Assembly (NCBI GenBank): GCA_021229015.1
Contig: CM037789.1
Location: 32,779,856-32,843,855 of the forward strand
Direction of reading: 5' to 3'
Length of the DNA: 64,000 bases
Source of the DNA: Solen grandis
Taxonomy: Eukaryota > Mollusca > Bivalvia > Adapedonta > Solenidae
In this document: piece after piece, positions 24,063-37,253 of the stretch
Numbering within the stretch: position 1 is the first letter of the stretch
Layout: each line of letters begins with the position of its first letter
The notes under the pieces: generated by a model
Seen by the model: the letters and a program-made list of their open reading frames with translations, nothing else
Told to the model about the DNA's origin: nothing
Database searches by the model: none
Position numbers and translations under genes: made by a program

Positions 24063-24884
24063 TATTAAGTTTGCGCTGTCATTATTTGGAGAAAAAACGG
24101 ATTGAACATTTATATAAATTGACGCTGCCTTTCTATTTTTTTTAAGCAAGAACTGTAGCTGTAAAAATATCTTGTCTCAGGCTAGGGACCAGTAGTAGCG
24201 ATTGATAATAATTGAAAAATAAAATTCCATTCTATCAACTTGAATCACCTTATTCATTAATATGCAAAAAGTCCCTTTAATTGTTTCCTTTTTGAAATCT
24301 TTGTCACAAATCAATCTATACATTCAGTACCACAAGCGGATATAAAATTGATTATTTCATTTATTTAAGATTAAAGCATTTAATGTTAATTGTTTTATAT
24401 TTATTTATTTGTTTATTCTTATTTATCAAGTTATTTTGTGCATTACATTCTTTAAAACTAGTGTAAAATGTATAAAATAAACTGATATTTTCTCAGAAAT
24501 TTTCAAATAATATTAACACTGATGGCTTTTAAGTAGTCTTATAGTATTTAAGATTATCATGAATAACGAGGCATTTGCATCATTTACAGAAAGGACAAGA
24601 TCTAGATAGGTATGAGCATCAGAATCACTCATTTTAAGCTTTTTAGTTCTCTTTATTCTGCCTAATACATAGTCACAAAAGCGTATCTTTATAACTTAAA
24701 CACATTATAACCATATATTCTGATTAAAGCTTGTCTGAAATGTTGTTTTGTCATAATTAGATTTATCTTTACTTAATGAAATAATGAAAGTCTCTCAATT
24801 CTTTACCCGTATGACGTATACATGTATCAGACTGAGTAGTATTGCTTAGGTGTTAGGTAATCAAAATATCCTGTCTTAATTCGG

Positions 24885-26632
24885 AAAATTTATATAGCAA
24901 ATTAAACTAAAATATGATACACTTTATTTGTTTTGTATGTTCGCTACTTAGTTTAAAACCAATGGTGACGCGTAGGCGGCGCCCGAGATTAAAACGATAC
25001 TTGGTTAATTACTTATGTGTTAATTAAACTATAGAATCGGGAAAGGCTCCAAACTTAGCCATGTTGCTGTATGTACATATCATTTGAGAATTTGACGTCT
25101 TTTGAGCATTCGTCATGCGTTGTCATCAATGTAAACTTCGTACAAATGCCGTCTTATTTATGCCATTATTAAGTTCTGCCATTATCTCGGAAAAACTAAA
25201 ACACAAACGCTTATATAAAATATATTTCGGGAAAAGGGCGCTTGTGATTGATAGACAAAGTTTATTTTCTGACGTCCAGGAGAGAAGTGAATGGACTTTC
25301 GCTCGCTTTGACGTCCGTCTTGAAATGACGTTTATGATGCGCCGAGAATCCTGTAGGAACCATTTTGTTTTGACTGTAAATGCTTGCATAATGATTATGA
25401 TTTTCAGTCATTTGATACGAATATGCTGAACATATACTGATTTACGTTTATGTAATTGTGAAAATTATAACTATATTAACTATATATAGAGAAGAGTCTA
25501 TGTTTATTTGGATAATCACCCGTTTATCTTTTCCAGTCACAGTCATTTTTACCAGGAAAGAGGATTACGTTCTTTAACATATCACTATTTCAAGCCCAAT
25601 GGGACAAAATGATAATCTCATTTTAATAAAGGTCATGTAACATTATTTCGTATGTTATATCGGCCTGATAATGTATACCACAAATATGGTCATGAGATGG
25701 ATTAAGTAACATGAAAATTTAAAAGATACGTATACGTTGATGTATACGAATATATGTGTGTCTTAGTAGGTATGAAATTACCATAGGAAAATATTTATAT
25801 AAAATATTTTTAACATAATGTATATTATTCGCTTAAATTTATATGTTAAAGAAGTAAACGGTCCGGTGGTGTGATAATATGGACAGTCTTTACTGAATAA
25901 ATTTAACGCCTGTCGGCCTTACGCACTGCATGGCTAACCATTAGCCTGGCGGTGTGAGGTTTGCATACCAGTGACCATTATGGCGGGGGCAATGGTAAAG
26001 GTTAACCTTCCTCTTTTTTACATCTAAAAAACTATAGACAATAAATTGGTCAGCGACGATCTGAGAGGTACACTTTAAGCTTAGATAATTTAGTTGATTT
26101 TTTTCACTTTATTACTTCGCAGATGTAAATATGTTTAAGATGAAATACATAAATTATATTTTGAAGTAGTATTGCCGTTACAATCTCAAACAAAATAGAT
26201 GTTTCTTGCTTACTAATGACACTGATTTGCATGCAAAGGAAATTGATTTATGATGCATATATATTCATAACCAGCTTTACCGAACATAGTGAAAGCTGAT
26301 GTACACATCCGGTTCTCGGTATCTCATACACATTAAATAGTACGCCAGTAAATACACTAATATGCTGGTAAAGTTTGCTTTTGGTTGTATTCGCAATCGA
26401 CTTTCAAATCGCTACAATGAATTGAAATAGGATATGAAAGTTGTATGTAGCGTTGACCTGGAAAAATGTTGTCTCAGTTGGTAATTCAGCCCGTCAATGA
26501 TAGTTATATTTTCCATCAGTAATATAAAAAAAATTCAATATTGAAATGCTTTTCTATTCGTCTTTGATCCGTAATCGATTAATTGAAAACTATCATGCTT
26601 AAGTTGTTCAAATTAACATGTAATTTTAATAA
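24885..26632 (+). repeat. Diverged ~2.4-kb block, unit 1
   Basis: Matches unit 2 (27325-29282) colinearly. Anchors: CTTAGCCATGT (25057 vs 27496), ACTTGACGTCTTTTGAG type words, GACGTCCAGGAG (25272 vs 27757), ACCATTTTGTTTTGACTGTAA (25359 vs 27870, part), ACGGTCC then GGTGG (25858 vs 28379), AGTGAAAGCTGATGTACACA (26289 vs 28936), CAATATTGAAATGCTTT (26536 vs 29187). A 104-codon open frame at 25115-25429 is not preserved in unit 2, so I do not call a gene. Divergence suggests an old tandem duplication. Confidence 0.8.
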
Positions 26633-26679
26633 GTCAGATTTAAGTTTATTAAATGAGAGAAAAAAAGAAAGAAATTAAA

Positions 26680-27300
26680 CATCTGAAGCCATTGATAGTG
26701 CCAGTCATATACTTATCTGAAAATCGTCCTTGACTATATTATATCATTTTATGTTTAACTGTAAAAACTACATAAATAACGACAAAGTATTGAATCTTTT
26801 TTCAAAATACGAAACTGGCGTTACTTCCATTACCGATGGTGAAATCCAAATTTTATTAATTAACACCACGCTCAATGACATAAGAGATACCAACTAACTG
26901 ATTTCAGAATATGAACCTATGTCAGCAGTAAACTTTTAAAGGATCGTACCATCCTGGAGATTTAGTTTGACATTTCTGCTTAAGAGTCCTTTTATTACTT
27001 GAAAGCTGTGCACAAGGACGTCTGGTGTGCAGAGATTAGATAGACACGAGAATTGCAAAATGTCTCCTTAAAAATGGCAATATTGTTTTGCTGCAAGTCA
27101 CCTATCGAGATAATGGTGAATAAGAATGGATAGAGTCGTGTTTCAGTTAAATAACGGACTTGCAGTCTGTCAGTTAGGATTTTGCCAAATATGTGCGAAT
27201 TGTCTTAAGATTACTACTGAAAGTTCTAGAGTACAAGGCATGATCCATGTAATACATGTAACCTATACATTTGCTAATGCTTCGATACGCGCAGGTGTTC
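26680..27300 (+). repeat. Block segment C of unit 1
   Basis: Matches 34905-35400: GTGCCAGTCA/TGCCAGTCAGATACT, GAACCTATGTCAGCA, TTTATTACTT, ACGTCTGGTGTG/ACGTCTTGTGTA, and AGAGTCGTGTTT with GGACTTGCAGTCTGTCAG. Non-coding. Confidence 0.75.
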
Positions 27301-27324
27301 GGTAATAAAATATAAACTCATATA

Positions 27325-29282
27325 TAAGAACATTTTATAGCAAGTTAAACTAAAATAATGATACCCTTTATTAGCTATGTACGTTTGTCATTCAATAACT
27401 ATGATGACACGTAAGCGGCACACGCAATTAAACTGATACTTGGATAATAAAGTATGTGTTAATTAAAGTATAGACACGGGAAAGGCCCCAAACTTAGCCA
27501 TGTCGCAGTATGTACATGGCATCATTTGGGAACTTGACGTCTTTTGAGTATTTCGTTTTGAAAAACGCAACATTCGTCGTGTCATCAACTTTAACTCGTA
27601 AAAATGCCGTCGTCACATCCGCTTGAAATTTATGCCATCATTAAGTTCTGCCACGATCTCTCGGAAAAGCTCTACCACAATCGCTCAAAATGGCGCAGAC
27701 AATATACTTCGAGGAAATGGTGCTTATGATTAATAGTCATTTTTTTTTGTTTTCCTGACGTCCAGGAGTAAAAACGTGAACGAACTTTCCCTCGCATTGA
27801 CGTTTGTCTTGAAATGACGTTGATGGTATTATGGAATTAGTGGCTGCGTGCATCGAATAGCCTGTAGGGACCATTTTGTTTTGACTGTAATTGTTTGCAT
27901 AATAAATTAATTTCTGTTATTTGAAATTCTAAACTATATAAAGGTTATGAAAATAGTCTACGTTGTTCTGGATCATCGCCAACCTTTTCAGTCATTTTTG
28001 CTAGAAAGAGAATTACGTTCTATATTACAAAGGAATAAAACATATCAATAATTCAAGCCAAATGGTACAAAATTATAATCTCCTTTTCATAATAGTCATG
28101 AAACATTATCTCGTCTGTTATAATATTGACCTGATAATGCATATCACAGATATTGCCATGTGATGGATTAATTAACATGCATTTTAACGATAAGTACGAC
28201 ATATTTTGCTTTATACGAGTATATGTTGCCTTAAACGAGTATATGTTGCTTTACACGTGTGTATGTGTTTCTTGGTAGGTATGCCCATTTTCATAGAAAA
28301 ATAAATATTTTATTTAAAAAATAATTCTTTAAAACATAATATATATGATTCGCCTAAATTCAATATGCTTAAGAAGTAAACGGTCCAGTGGTGGGATAAC
28401 GCGGACATTCTTAACAGAATGAAGTTAACACCTGTCGGCCATGTGTTCTGGTAGCATGTACGTAGCGGTCTCGTGACTACCAATTAGGATGGAGGTATGA
28501 GCTTTACATACCAGTAGTTAAGAGTAGAAAAGATTAAATCTGCTCAGATCTTTTATTTTCATCTGAAAGAAGTAGACAATAATTGTCCAGCGACCTCAGA
28601 GGTACTCTTGAAGCATAGATAATTTATTTGATCTTCTCACCTTATTCGCTTACCTGTACAATATATTTAAAAAAAGCATAGCAGATAAATAATATGTTTT
28701 AGATGAAATATAAAAAATAAAGAATTTTAAAGCCGAATTGCGGTTACAATCTCAAAACAATGTTTCTTCCTTACTGATTACACTGATTATTAATTACATT
28801 TTAATTTCGTCGGTTTGCAAATAAATAAAAGACAATGGGGAAAAATCGGTCATCGGATAACTGCAAATTTACTGTATCATCATTTTGCATATATAGGAAA
28901 TTAGTATTTGATGAATTTCCAGTTGTATCGAACGAAGTGAAAGCTGATGTACACATCCGATTTTCGGTATCTCATATGCTGTCAATTGCATGCTGATAAA
29001 GATTGCTAAAATACTTTAATAGCTAGTGTAATTGAATTGGAGTTTCAAATCGTTACAATGAATTAAAATAGGATTTGAAAGTTTATATATATATATATGT
29101 TACGTGGACCTGAGCATGGTGTTGTCTCGTTGATATTTCACACCGTCAATGATAGTTCTATTTTCCATACGCATTATAAAATAATCAATATTGAAATGCT
29201 TTCCTATTTGTCTTTGAACGGTAATCAATTTATTGAAATCTATCATGCATGAGTTATTCAAATTAACTATTAATATTTATCA
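27325..29282 (+). repeat. Diverged ~2.4-kb block, unit 2
   Basis: Second colinear copy of unit 1, about 2.44 kb downstream at the left edge and about 2.65 kb at the right edge, so indels have accumulated. The flank beyond 29282 (ATTTCTATTTCCCGTAG, ACCATTGCGAATT) continues to match the third copy at 37100-37170. Confidence 0.8.
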
Positions 29283-29384
29283 TTCGGTAAAACATAAATG
29301 TACCATTTCTATTTCCCGTAGTGTTTTACGAACCATTGCGAATTTCATAATTCAAGCCATTACCTTATAAGGGCGCCATGGTCC

Positions 29385-29550
29385 AGTAGTATTGTACATG
29401 ACAACAGATACAAACGATGTGGGTTCAAATCTCGTTGTGGCCAATGTTTTTCTCAGACCTCTCTATGCCCTATATACTGGTTCAACCCAGGAAAAACCGA
29501 GAGGGTTGAGTATATGTTGAATGAAAAGGTTTCCCAAACGACGTAAAATA
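29385..29550 (+). mobile_element. tRNA-derived SINE-like element, family C
   Basis: The head is GGGCGCCATGGTCCAGTAGT with A-box character and GTGGGTTCAAATCTCGTT with B-box character at tRNA spacing. It is followed by an unrelated body (CAGACCTCTCTATGCCC). A head-only relative is at 18126-18190. The 3' limit is uncertain. Confidence 0.55.
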
Positions 29551-31480
29551 ACTAATCTTAAACTAACAAAACTATTTATAACAAGTTGATCTGATTAACG
29601 AACATATCAACTATGCATTTTTATTTCCAATCCCTGAATTTTTCCCGAAAGAACATGTACTTGCCTGAACTATTTATGTTTCTAGAAATTCAAAGAAAGA
29701 CATCGTTTTCGATCAACGCAGTTAAAATAATATAAATTCCGTTTAAAAAAGTATTATAAAGATGCTATTTCAACAAAATTTGAAGAACATGTCTCTCTAT
29801 ATCTCAGAATAAAAAGTCACTAGAAATACAAATTAATGAAATTTAAGACATCGCTTTTATAAACAAGATAAAATTCAAAATAGTAATTAATCATACACGG
29901 ACTTACACTCAAACTACAAGAAACCATATAATAGTAAGGTACAAGATACAAGATATATATTTCAAATGATAACTTCGAAATGCTTGGTTTTAATTCAAGT
30001 AATGGTGCCATTTAAAAACATAATTTTACATTAAATGTATCCTTACAATTCAATCAAACAGTTACAGCAAAAACATCATTAAATACCCTATTTCGCTGTT
30101 ACACCAGAAAATAATTATAGCACTTAATTAATTAAGTTATCTATCTTAAAGGAGAAGATTTAGATTAATTTTGAAACTTATTCAAACGTAAAGCCATCAA
30201 TATACAAATTTAAATGCATCGTGATAATATAAATTCTCCGTTACTAACTTTTCCATTTTTAAGTGTCTTGCGTTGCGGTTCGTCGATAGTGCACATATAA
30301 TTCTACCCTAAATTATTCATAAATTATATACACATGTATTTAAGCAAACCAGATAATAATTGATTTTTGTCATGTTAAACGTCTTTATAAAAAATGCTTA
30401 CAAAGTATACTTTTATTAGCTTTATAGAAGTCAATATAACATCAACAGTTCTATGGCTTTCCTAAAATAAATTAAGATTTAATACTGCAAACTTTGACTT
30501 TTTTTGTTAGATCAAGTGTCAATATTGATATGCACACAGCTCCAAATGCACATCTGAAATATCTCTACTGTTTGTTCTCTGGCAGTCATTTAATAATTCT
30601 TATCCCTTTATATGTTCATCTTTAAGTGATTGGCTTCGCATTTCATAGTAAGAGTGTCGGAATCTCGATGCCAAGAATATTAGTTCCAATTTCATTGAAG
30701 CATATTCAATTAATAACGTACACAACACTAGTTATATATATGGTTAACCTATTTAAATAAAGCATGGTTGTAGAAACACGACCAAAGTGATCCCCGCAGT
30801 CGTGTATTTATCATATACTAAGGGCAACTCTTAAAGCAAACGGAGACCATTTCTAAAGGCCTATTGTTTGAACAGGGTTTACAAAAATAATGTAGCAAAT
30901 AACACACAAAAAGGTTGTAACAGTTTTCTTTAATAAAAACCATGGCAAAACCAGACCTCTGGAAAATTTAGATTCTTTGTAACGTGCACGGAGCACAATG
31001 AAATGCATTTCTGAATTATAACATCATTTACTCGGATAACCTCTTACATATTGAAGCCGATTATAATTGATTTTTTGTCTATTTAGAATATTTATTATAA
31101 ACTAAAATACATTTAGCATCTTTATCATTATCTTAAAATAAAAATCCCTTGATGATGTTGGTGATATTTTTATTTCCTGATAAATAAACTTGGAAAGTGT
31201 AGGTCACATTGCACGGGAAAACGCTAAGTTCGTAAACGCAACTTCGACGAAATCGGTTAAATTTAAAATACGATATCCCAAATGGACACGTTCCGGAACA
31301 TTGCGTCTTCACCTGTTCAGGTAACAATTTCATAAATTCATCTTTTAAGGAATTAAAAAAATATTCGAATATGTTTCAAACATATTAATGTTTTGTGTAA
31401 ATATAGAAACTGTAATTATTCAAACTCTAATATACCTTTGAAATAAGGATGAATACGAGTAAGATACATGTGAAGCTATG
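29551..31480. other. No gene seen
   Basis: AT-rich intergenic DNA with only short unconserved reading frames. No family recognised. Confidence 0.5.
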
Positions 31481-31499
31481 GTCTATTCTATAAATTGCA

Positions 31500-31612
31500 A
31501 GTAAACCTCATGTTTCCTAGAGAACGAATCCACGAATATATGAACCAATGAAATTGATTTTATCACAGACTCCACGACATTTAATGTCAACGAAAATTAA
31601 CGATTTTAAAAT
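31500..31612 (+). repeat. CACGAA-rich MITE fragment
   Basis: CCTAGAGAACGAATCCACGA, CCACGACATTTAATGTCAAC and AACGATTTTAAAAT match the right half of the element at 43480-43680. Confidence 0.65.
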
Positions 31613-31779
31613 AGTCCATCAGGTAATCTTTCACCAGTCTTTCACTAAGCACGGAATATTATACAATGCAAAATCACTTACAAAGCGAACTAATGAACCA
31701 TACTGATACATGAATTCCCGGATACAAGTATATATTATATATATACATAATATATATATTATACATATGGGAATTTAAG

Positions 31780-31925
31780 AGCGTACTTTTATTCGTGGAT
31801 CTATGTTCTAGAAAGCGTGAGGTCTATATAAGAGACAAGTTTTCGTGGGGACTAATGTTAGTGAAAATACCCTCCACGAATTCAACAAAAAATAGTGTCC
31901 CACGAAAATATATGATTTCAAAGTA
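31780..31925 (-). mobile_element. CACGAA-rich MITE, inverted copy
   Basis: The reverse complement of 31785-31850 matches 43541-43607: CCCCACGAAAAC, CTCTTATATAGACCT, CTAGAACATAGATCCACGA. Part of a family built on repeated TTCGTGG / CCACGAA words. Confidence 0.75.
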
Positions 31926-33690
31926 CTTCTTAGATGTAAGATCTGCCTATGCACTGTAACAAACGCTAACGAGCTATTTTCTCCTCAAATATATATACAG
32001 TAGCATTTTATTCTAATGGAAAGTATGCTTTATTTGTGTGAATGCGCAAATTATACCGACATGTTCAGTATTTATGCGTCCTTGACATTTACAGGCGGTT
32101 AAATGATTAAGACCGTTACGTTTACCTTTCCTTTGATTTACCTTTGCATGGTTTCACTAATGACAACGGGTTGATCGGTGAATGGATGATTCCCACATTT
32201 TGAAATTTGCATAATTTGCAAAGGATTACAGTTATATTTTCATAATAAAAAGGACATAACAATAGTCCATTTTTGTGGATTAGGTCTATTGTTACCAGAT
32301 TAAAAAGTAACAACCCGGATCTATACATTAATTCCTAGTTTCTAAATTACGTTAACTTTGCTTTTCAAGTCCATGTTAAAGATGAGCATGGACGGGTACA
32401 TAAATTTATGGTTTGACGGAGTGTATTGTGTATTGTTTCAATTATGATACAATAAATATATACGACGCTATCTAATGAGACAGTTAGTTCCTTAATTTCG
32501 AGAAAATCATTGGGCATTCGCCTAACAGAACCCAAATGTTAAGAACATATATGAATAGATGTTATTTTTTATACTTTTGAATTTTGAACAAAGTATGCTA
32601 ACTAATATAAACTGTCTGTGATGTCGGTTTTCTTTTCGAATCTCATATTATCGTGTTTACAAATTTAATTAATAGGATTTGTTCACTTATATTCTATATT
32701 GCAAACTCCAATTAAATGTGTTTATTTTTCTGCCCAGTGGCAATTTTATTCACAATCAATAGCTATTCAAATAATTCTAATATTAGTATAAATCGCCTTT
32801 TACTTATCCACTTATACATACATATATACATATATATCCTTCTTTAAAATTAATTGAAAACGTAAATGACGACAACTGGAAATGAAAATGATATGTATGG
32901 TCAACTTTCATTTCATAAAAACAAAGTTAAAAAAATATCAGACACTTATTTTGTCGTTCATGTTGCTCATTGAAAAAGATTATCGCTTGATAAAATTGAC
33001 AAGTTCATATAAAGGTAATTTCAAGGCTGGCTGGCAAAGTCTCAAGATAACGTCACTTGGTATAGTATTTTGTCATTTCCTCACGGCGTTGTATCGTTGT
33101 GAGGCATCATCATATCTGTCAAATGTATCCAAGCATGAAATCAAACAGATAGTCTGCTACTTCATGGGACAGGCTTTCATTTATTTCATAAGAATGACAA
33201 CTTTTGAAAAATGAGAATTGAGACATGGGTTGAGAGGGAAGGGATGGCGATAAAAAAATTAGATAATTTGACCCAGTCATATTTTATAATAAAGTTTGCG
33301 TTATGGTAAGACTTTGATAATATTGTCACTTGTTCAAGGAAATTATTGTTTATCAGTTTTATTTTCCTTTTTTTAATATTTTATTTCAAAACGGTAATTT
33401 TATTTCCAAGTTTGCTTGCTTTTTCTGATTCACTCCTGCATTATATGCATCATGTGCAAATTTTCTAGTAAGTTACATAGGCCTACAACAAAACTAGGAC
33501 AAGAAAAGGCATGCCAGATTGAAAAAAATAATAAATGAAGAGAAATTAATATGTCAGATTACTGCAACAGTGGACAAAGACTATGTTTTTTTTTTATGAA
33601 CTCTTTGGCATTTTGAATATATATTTCTTATCGATTACGTAATGTTGTATTACGGTCTTTAACAAGGAAGGACAAAAAGTCCTGTGAGAA
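31926..33690. other. No gene seen
   Basis: AT-rich. A 110-codon frame at 32882-33214 has no recognisable motif and no splice context; I do not call it. Confidence 0.5.
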
Positions 33691-33699
33691 ATCCCACAT

Positions 33700-34610
33700 A
33701 AACTGGAAAGGAACTCAAGCAGTAGGTGCATGCAAAACAACAACCTAAACAACGACGAAAAATCAAACTCGCCCCGTTCTTATATTTCTTTCCAGCATTT
33801 TTTCAGGCCTCGAAACAAATAAAAGTCACAGGGGGCGAGGTCTGGGCTATGGGGAGTGTGAGACAACAATTGAAAGAGTTGATAACCTCCACTGTAGCTG
33901 CGCGGTACGGGAGTGGGCGTTATCGAGAAGTAGGGGGACATTTTTCGGTGCTAACCTCTGCCGCATTTGTTTCTGCCTTTCTCAGATATTTTTAGAATTA
34001 ATTCAGAATAGTAATTGGCGGTGACAGTTTGACCTTTTGCCATGAAAGTAGAAAGTGTAATTCCCTGAAATTAATGCAACAAGCATGACTTTGCCAGTCG
34101 AAGGAGAGAGCTTAAACTTTTTAGAAGGTGGAGAACCAGCTCGTTTCCACTGCCTTTGTCTCAGGTTCGGCATAATGAAACCACGCATCATCTCCAGTGA
34201 TAATTCAGTTAAAACATATCTCCTTCACGATTAAAACAACTCAGTTGTTCTTTTGTATTGGTCACTCTGGTTGCCTTTTGATATGCGGACAGCTGTCTAG
34301 TCACACTATAGCGCTTACCTTGCTCATGCCTAAGTCTTTGTGTAAAATCTTTTGTGTCGATGCCTTTAATCTACGATCTTTGTTGACAAAAGCTTCAACA
34401 TTTGTTTCCATTGTTGGGGACACCGCCTCAGTTGTCCGCCCAGTCCTAGGTCTGTCACATACACTTGTTCTGCCTTCACAAAATTGAGAAACCCGGTGGT
34501 AGAAGGTTGAACGTGATACACATTTATCAGAAAATCTTTTTTAAGCCTCTGAAATATGTGGCAGGGCTTTTCACCTTCTGCAACCATTAATCCTTATTTT
34601 AGAGCGCCGA
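33700..34610 (-). pseudogene. Decayed mariner (Tc1/mariner) transposase
   Basis: On the minus strand, the three frames together preserve a mariner transposase in order. N-terminal helix-turn-helix region: GEKPCHIFQRLKKDF (about 34530-34580) and GRTSVCDRPRTGR. First catalytic Asp: GDDAWFHYAEPETK (34182-34197 and on), then the typical GSPPSKKFK and SAGKVM-like STGKVM. Second Asp: LLDNAHSRTA (about 33900-33930). Third: HSPDLAPCDFYLF (about 33811-33855). Frameshifts and stops break it several times, so it is a dead relic. The final motif pair fits the D34D mariner pattern. Terminal repeats were not found. Confidence 0.88.
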
Positions 34611-34904
34611 AACACCTATCACACATCAAAGGGCATAAAAAAATGTGTATACACAATTGCCATTGAAAATAAACTAAGTTATTTGCGAAAGAATGTTGTT
34701 TTCACCGTATTTAGATAATCTCAGAATGCTTTTCCCGTTTCCCCAAATGACGTTTTTAACAGAACCGAAAAGATACATCAATACTTATCATCTCAGAAAA
34801 AGCCACATGCTTAAACGATCCCTTATTGATGCAATACCTTAGAATCCTATAACAGGAGATTTATTTGTGGACCAAGGGAAGGAGGGTCGGAATAATAAGC
34901 CACA

Positions 34905-35400
34905 AACATTTGAAACCATTGGCAATGCCAGTCAGATACTAATCTGGACAATCGACCTGAATTGCATGGCCACACAGTGGCGTAATTGATATTCAGAATA
35001 ACCGTCTAAACGCCACGGTAAATGAAAAGTGATAGATCATCTCCCTGTTTTCAGAACAAGAACCTATGTCAGCATTTATCTTTTACTTTACTGTTACATC
35101 CGAAAAATGTGGATTGATATTTCTGCTAAAGTTTCCTTTTATTACTTAAAAACTGTACAATAGAACGTCTTGTGTATAAAAATTAGCTAGAAATGCGAAA
35201 ATCAAAAATTCTCCGTGTGTATAGCAATATAGTGACTCTGAGTTTGTGGGAAGTGAGAATTGTTAGAGTCGTGTTTTTAATGCAATAATGGACTTGCAGT
35301 CTGTCAGATATGCGATAATTATCTTCAGCATTCTATTGAACATTCTAGAATATATTTATGATTTGTCAGTTGTAGACATAGAAAACTCGATGTAACTCAC
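34905..35400 (+). repeat. Block segment C, second copy
   Basis: Matches 26680-27300. It is separated from unit 2 by about 5.4 kb that includes the mariner relic, which suggests later insertions split the tandem array. Confidence 0.72.
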
Positions 35401-35789
35401 ACATACCAGACCATTAGAAATTTGATATACGAACGGCATAAAACACAAAAAAGTACATGTATATAAGCATTTTTTTCAGGTTTTATTTCTTTTTGTTATC
35501 TAACAGAGTAGAAAATAAATTTTCATTTCAAATTATGCAAATACAGAATATATTAAAAAATGAAACGAAAAAAATAAACACGCAAAAGAAACAGCAAGGT
35601 ACCATTCGTGCAGTTTCTGTTACACATAAGGATACACAGTAAAACTGCGATTATCGTAAGACAAATTGTGGAGATGAACTTTTAAGTTTCTCCGCTCCGG
35701 GACCTGGAAATTACCTCTAATCAGAGAACTGCTTTTCGGATAATGGCAAATTAACTGCCTTTTTTCATAGAAAATTGATAATTATTTTT

Positions 35790-36082
35790 ATCCCGATTTA
35801 CCTATCGAAGTGAAAGCTGAATCTCGGTCTCTCACATGTAGTTAATGGCACTCTAGTGAAATTTGCTCAAATATCACACGATCTTATTAGTGGTTGTATT
35901 TGCAACTGATAAGGAGATTGAAGTCGTTAAAATGAAATTAAGTAAAGGATTTATTAGCTATATAAGAAAAAGAAAAGGTATTGTTTTAGGGGTAATTTTT
36001 GCCATCACTGGTGGCTCTGTTTTGCATATGCTGTTGTATAAGAATTCCTAAAATGTTTTCGCTTTTATCTTTATCCGTAATC
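35790..36082 (+). repeat. Block segment B, third copy, left part
   Basis: AAGTGAAAGCTGA, CGGTCTCTCAC, TGGTTGTATT and TTTATCCGTAATCAATTA match unit 1 at 26289-26590 and unit 2 at 28936-29235. It stops where the transposon at 36083 begins and resumes at 37027. Confidence 0.72.
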
Positions 36083-37026
36083 AATTACTGTAAAATCATA
36101 ATATTTCGTGGGGGATTTACTTTCGTTGATTTCGTGGATGCCATTATCCACGAATTTATGTCCCCACGAAATATTTTCAGATATTGTGACTAACTACCAA
36201 TATACGTAGATATAGTAAGTAGTATAACGATGTCTACCCCGACCGCGCCCACAAATTTGTGTTTACAGTATTTTTTAAATAATTTCATAAATAAATAAAT
36301 AAATAAATAAGAAACCATTTACCAAACAAAATAAATTCTTAAAGTGACTCAATATATTTGATGTATCTTTGAAGCGAACGTAAACCATACCCCTCCCACT
36401 TTCACTTTTGCTTAATATCGCGGTTCCTGTTGTGATTTAGTACTTTTATATTCATATAGTCACATTTAGTATAAAGTTGAAAAATTAAGTATTAAACTAT
36501 ATGTGACTATTGAGTCTAAATAAGTTTTTCACACCTATACCAAGGTGGAGATTCGTAGTTACCCCAGACCCACCCTGCTAGATTTCCGGTAATTAGCCAT
36601 ACCATATCAACCCCGTATATTACACCACATATCAACCTGTCACTTGTCACGTAATTGGCACACAGCTGGTGATACTTGGCTTTTATTGTCAACAAAAAAT
36701 GACCGAAATGTTGTGAGATTGATGGAGACTTTACAATAACTTTCGTCTGTCTCATGGTTTGTAAGTTAGTTCTTCAATACGTATCATTATAAAAAACTAA
36801 TGACAAACACATACAAAATGTTAAACACTTGATGAAATAGCTGATTTTGTTCATCTTTCTTCTTATTTCTTAACGATTTTTTGATCTTTAAAGTTTTCGT
36901 GTTTTTTTTGTTGTTTTTTTTTTTATTTCAAAATAACAAATCCACGAATTTATGTTCCCACGAATATGCATATGATTCTGATTCCACGAAATTTCATGCC
37001 CACGAAATATAATGATTTTACAGTAA
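36083..37026. mobile_element. 0.94-kb TIR transposon interrupting a repeat block
   Basis: Starts TTACTGTAAAATCATAATAT and ends with the near-perfect inverse ATGATTTTACAGTAA; both termini continue into TTCGTGGG / CCCACGAA. Flanking sequence rejoins the block seen in units 1 and 2. The inside has more CCACGAA words, (AAAT)n at 36290-36310 and an unrecognised 79-codon minus frame (36516-36755). No transposase found. Confidence 0.78.
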
Positions 37027-37175
37027 ATAATTGTAAACAATTGCGTGTGAAGCAGCTACGCTGATTACCTTATTCAAATAAATATTCAGCATTAATCACT
37101 CAAGATTATTATTTCTATTTTCCGAGGTGTTTGTGAACCATTTGCGAATTGACAAATCAAGTCATCTCATAATCA
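37027..37175 (+). repeat. Block segment, third copy, right part
   Basis: ATTCAAATAA, TATTTCTATTTTCCGAGG, GTGAACCATTTGCGAATT and CAAGTCAT match 29255-29365 of unit 2. Confidence 0.7.
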
Positions 37176-37253
37176 ATGAATATATCACTCAAGCAATGGT
37201 TATAACCTCAAGGACTGTGCATTTGGCAACACTATTAAGATTTATATAGAGAC

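Noticed and set aside
25115..25429. 104-codon plus-strand frame, with an 87-codon frame on the opposite strand
   Set aside because: Lies in block unit 1; the paralogous unit 2 (27560-27900) does not keep the frame, there are no family motifs, and both strands are open, as expected by chance.
32882..33214. 110-codon plus-strand frame
   Set aside because: No recognisable domain, no splice context and AT-driven Lys/Ile/Leu composition.
36516..36755. 79-codon minus-strand frame inside the 0.94-kb transposon
   Set aside because: Somewhat richer in GC than its neighbours, but no transposase or host motif is recognised and there is no start context.
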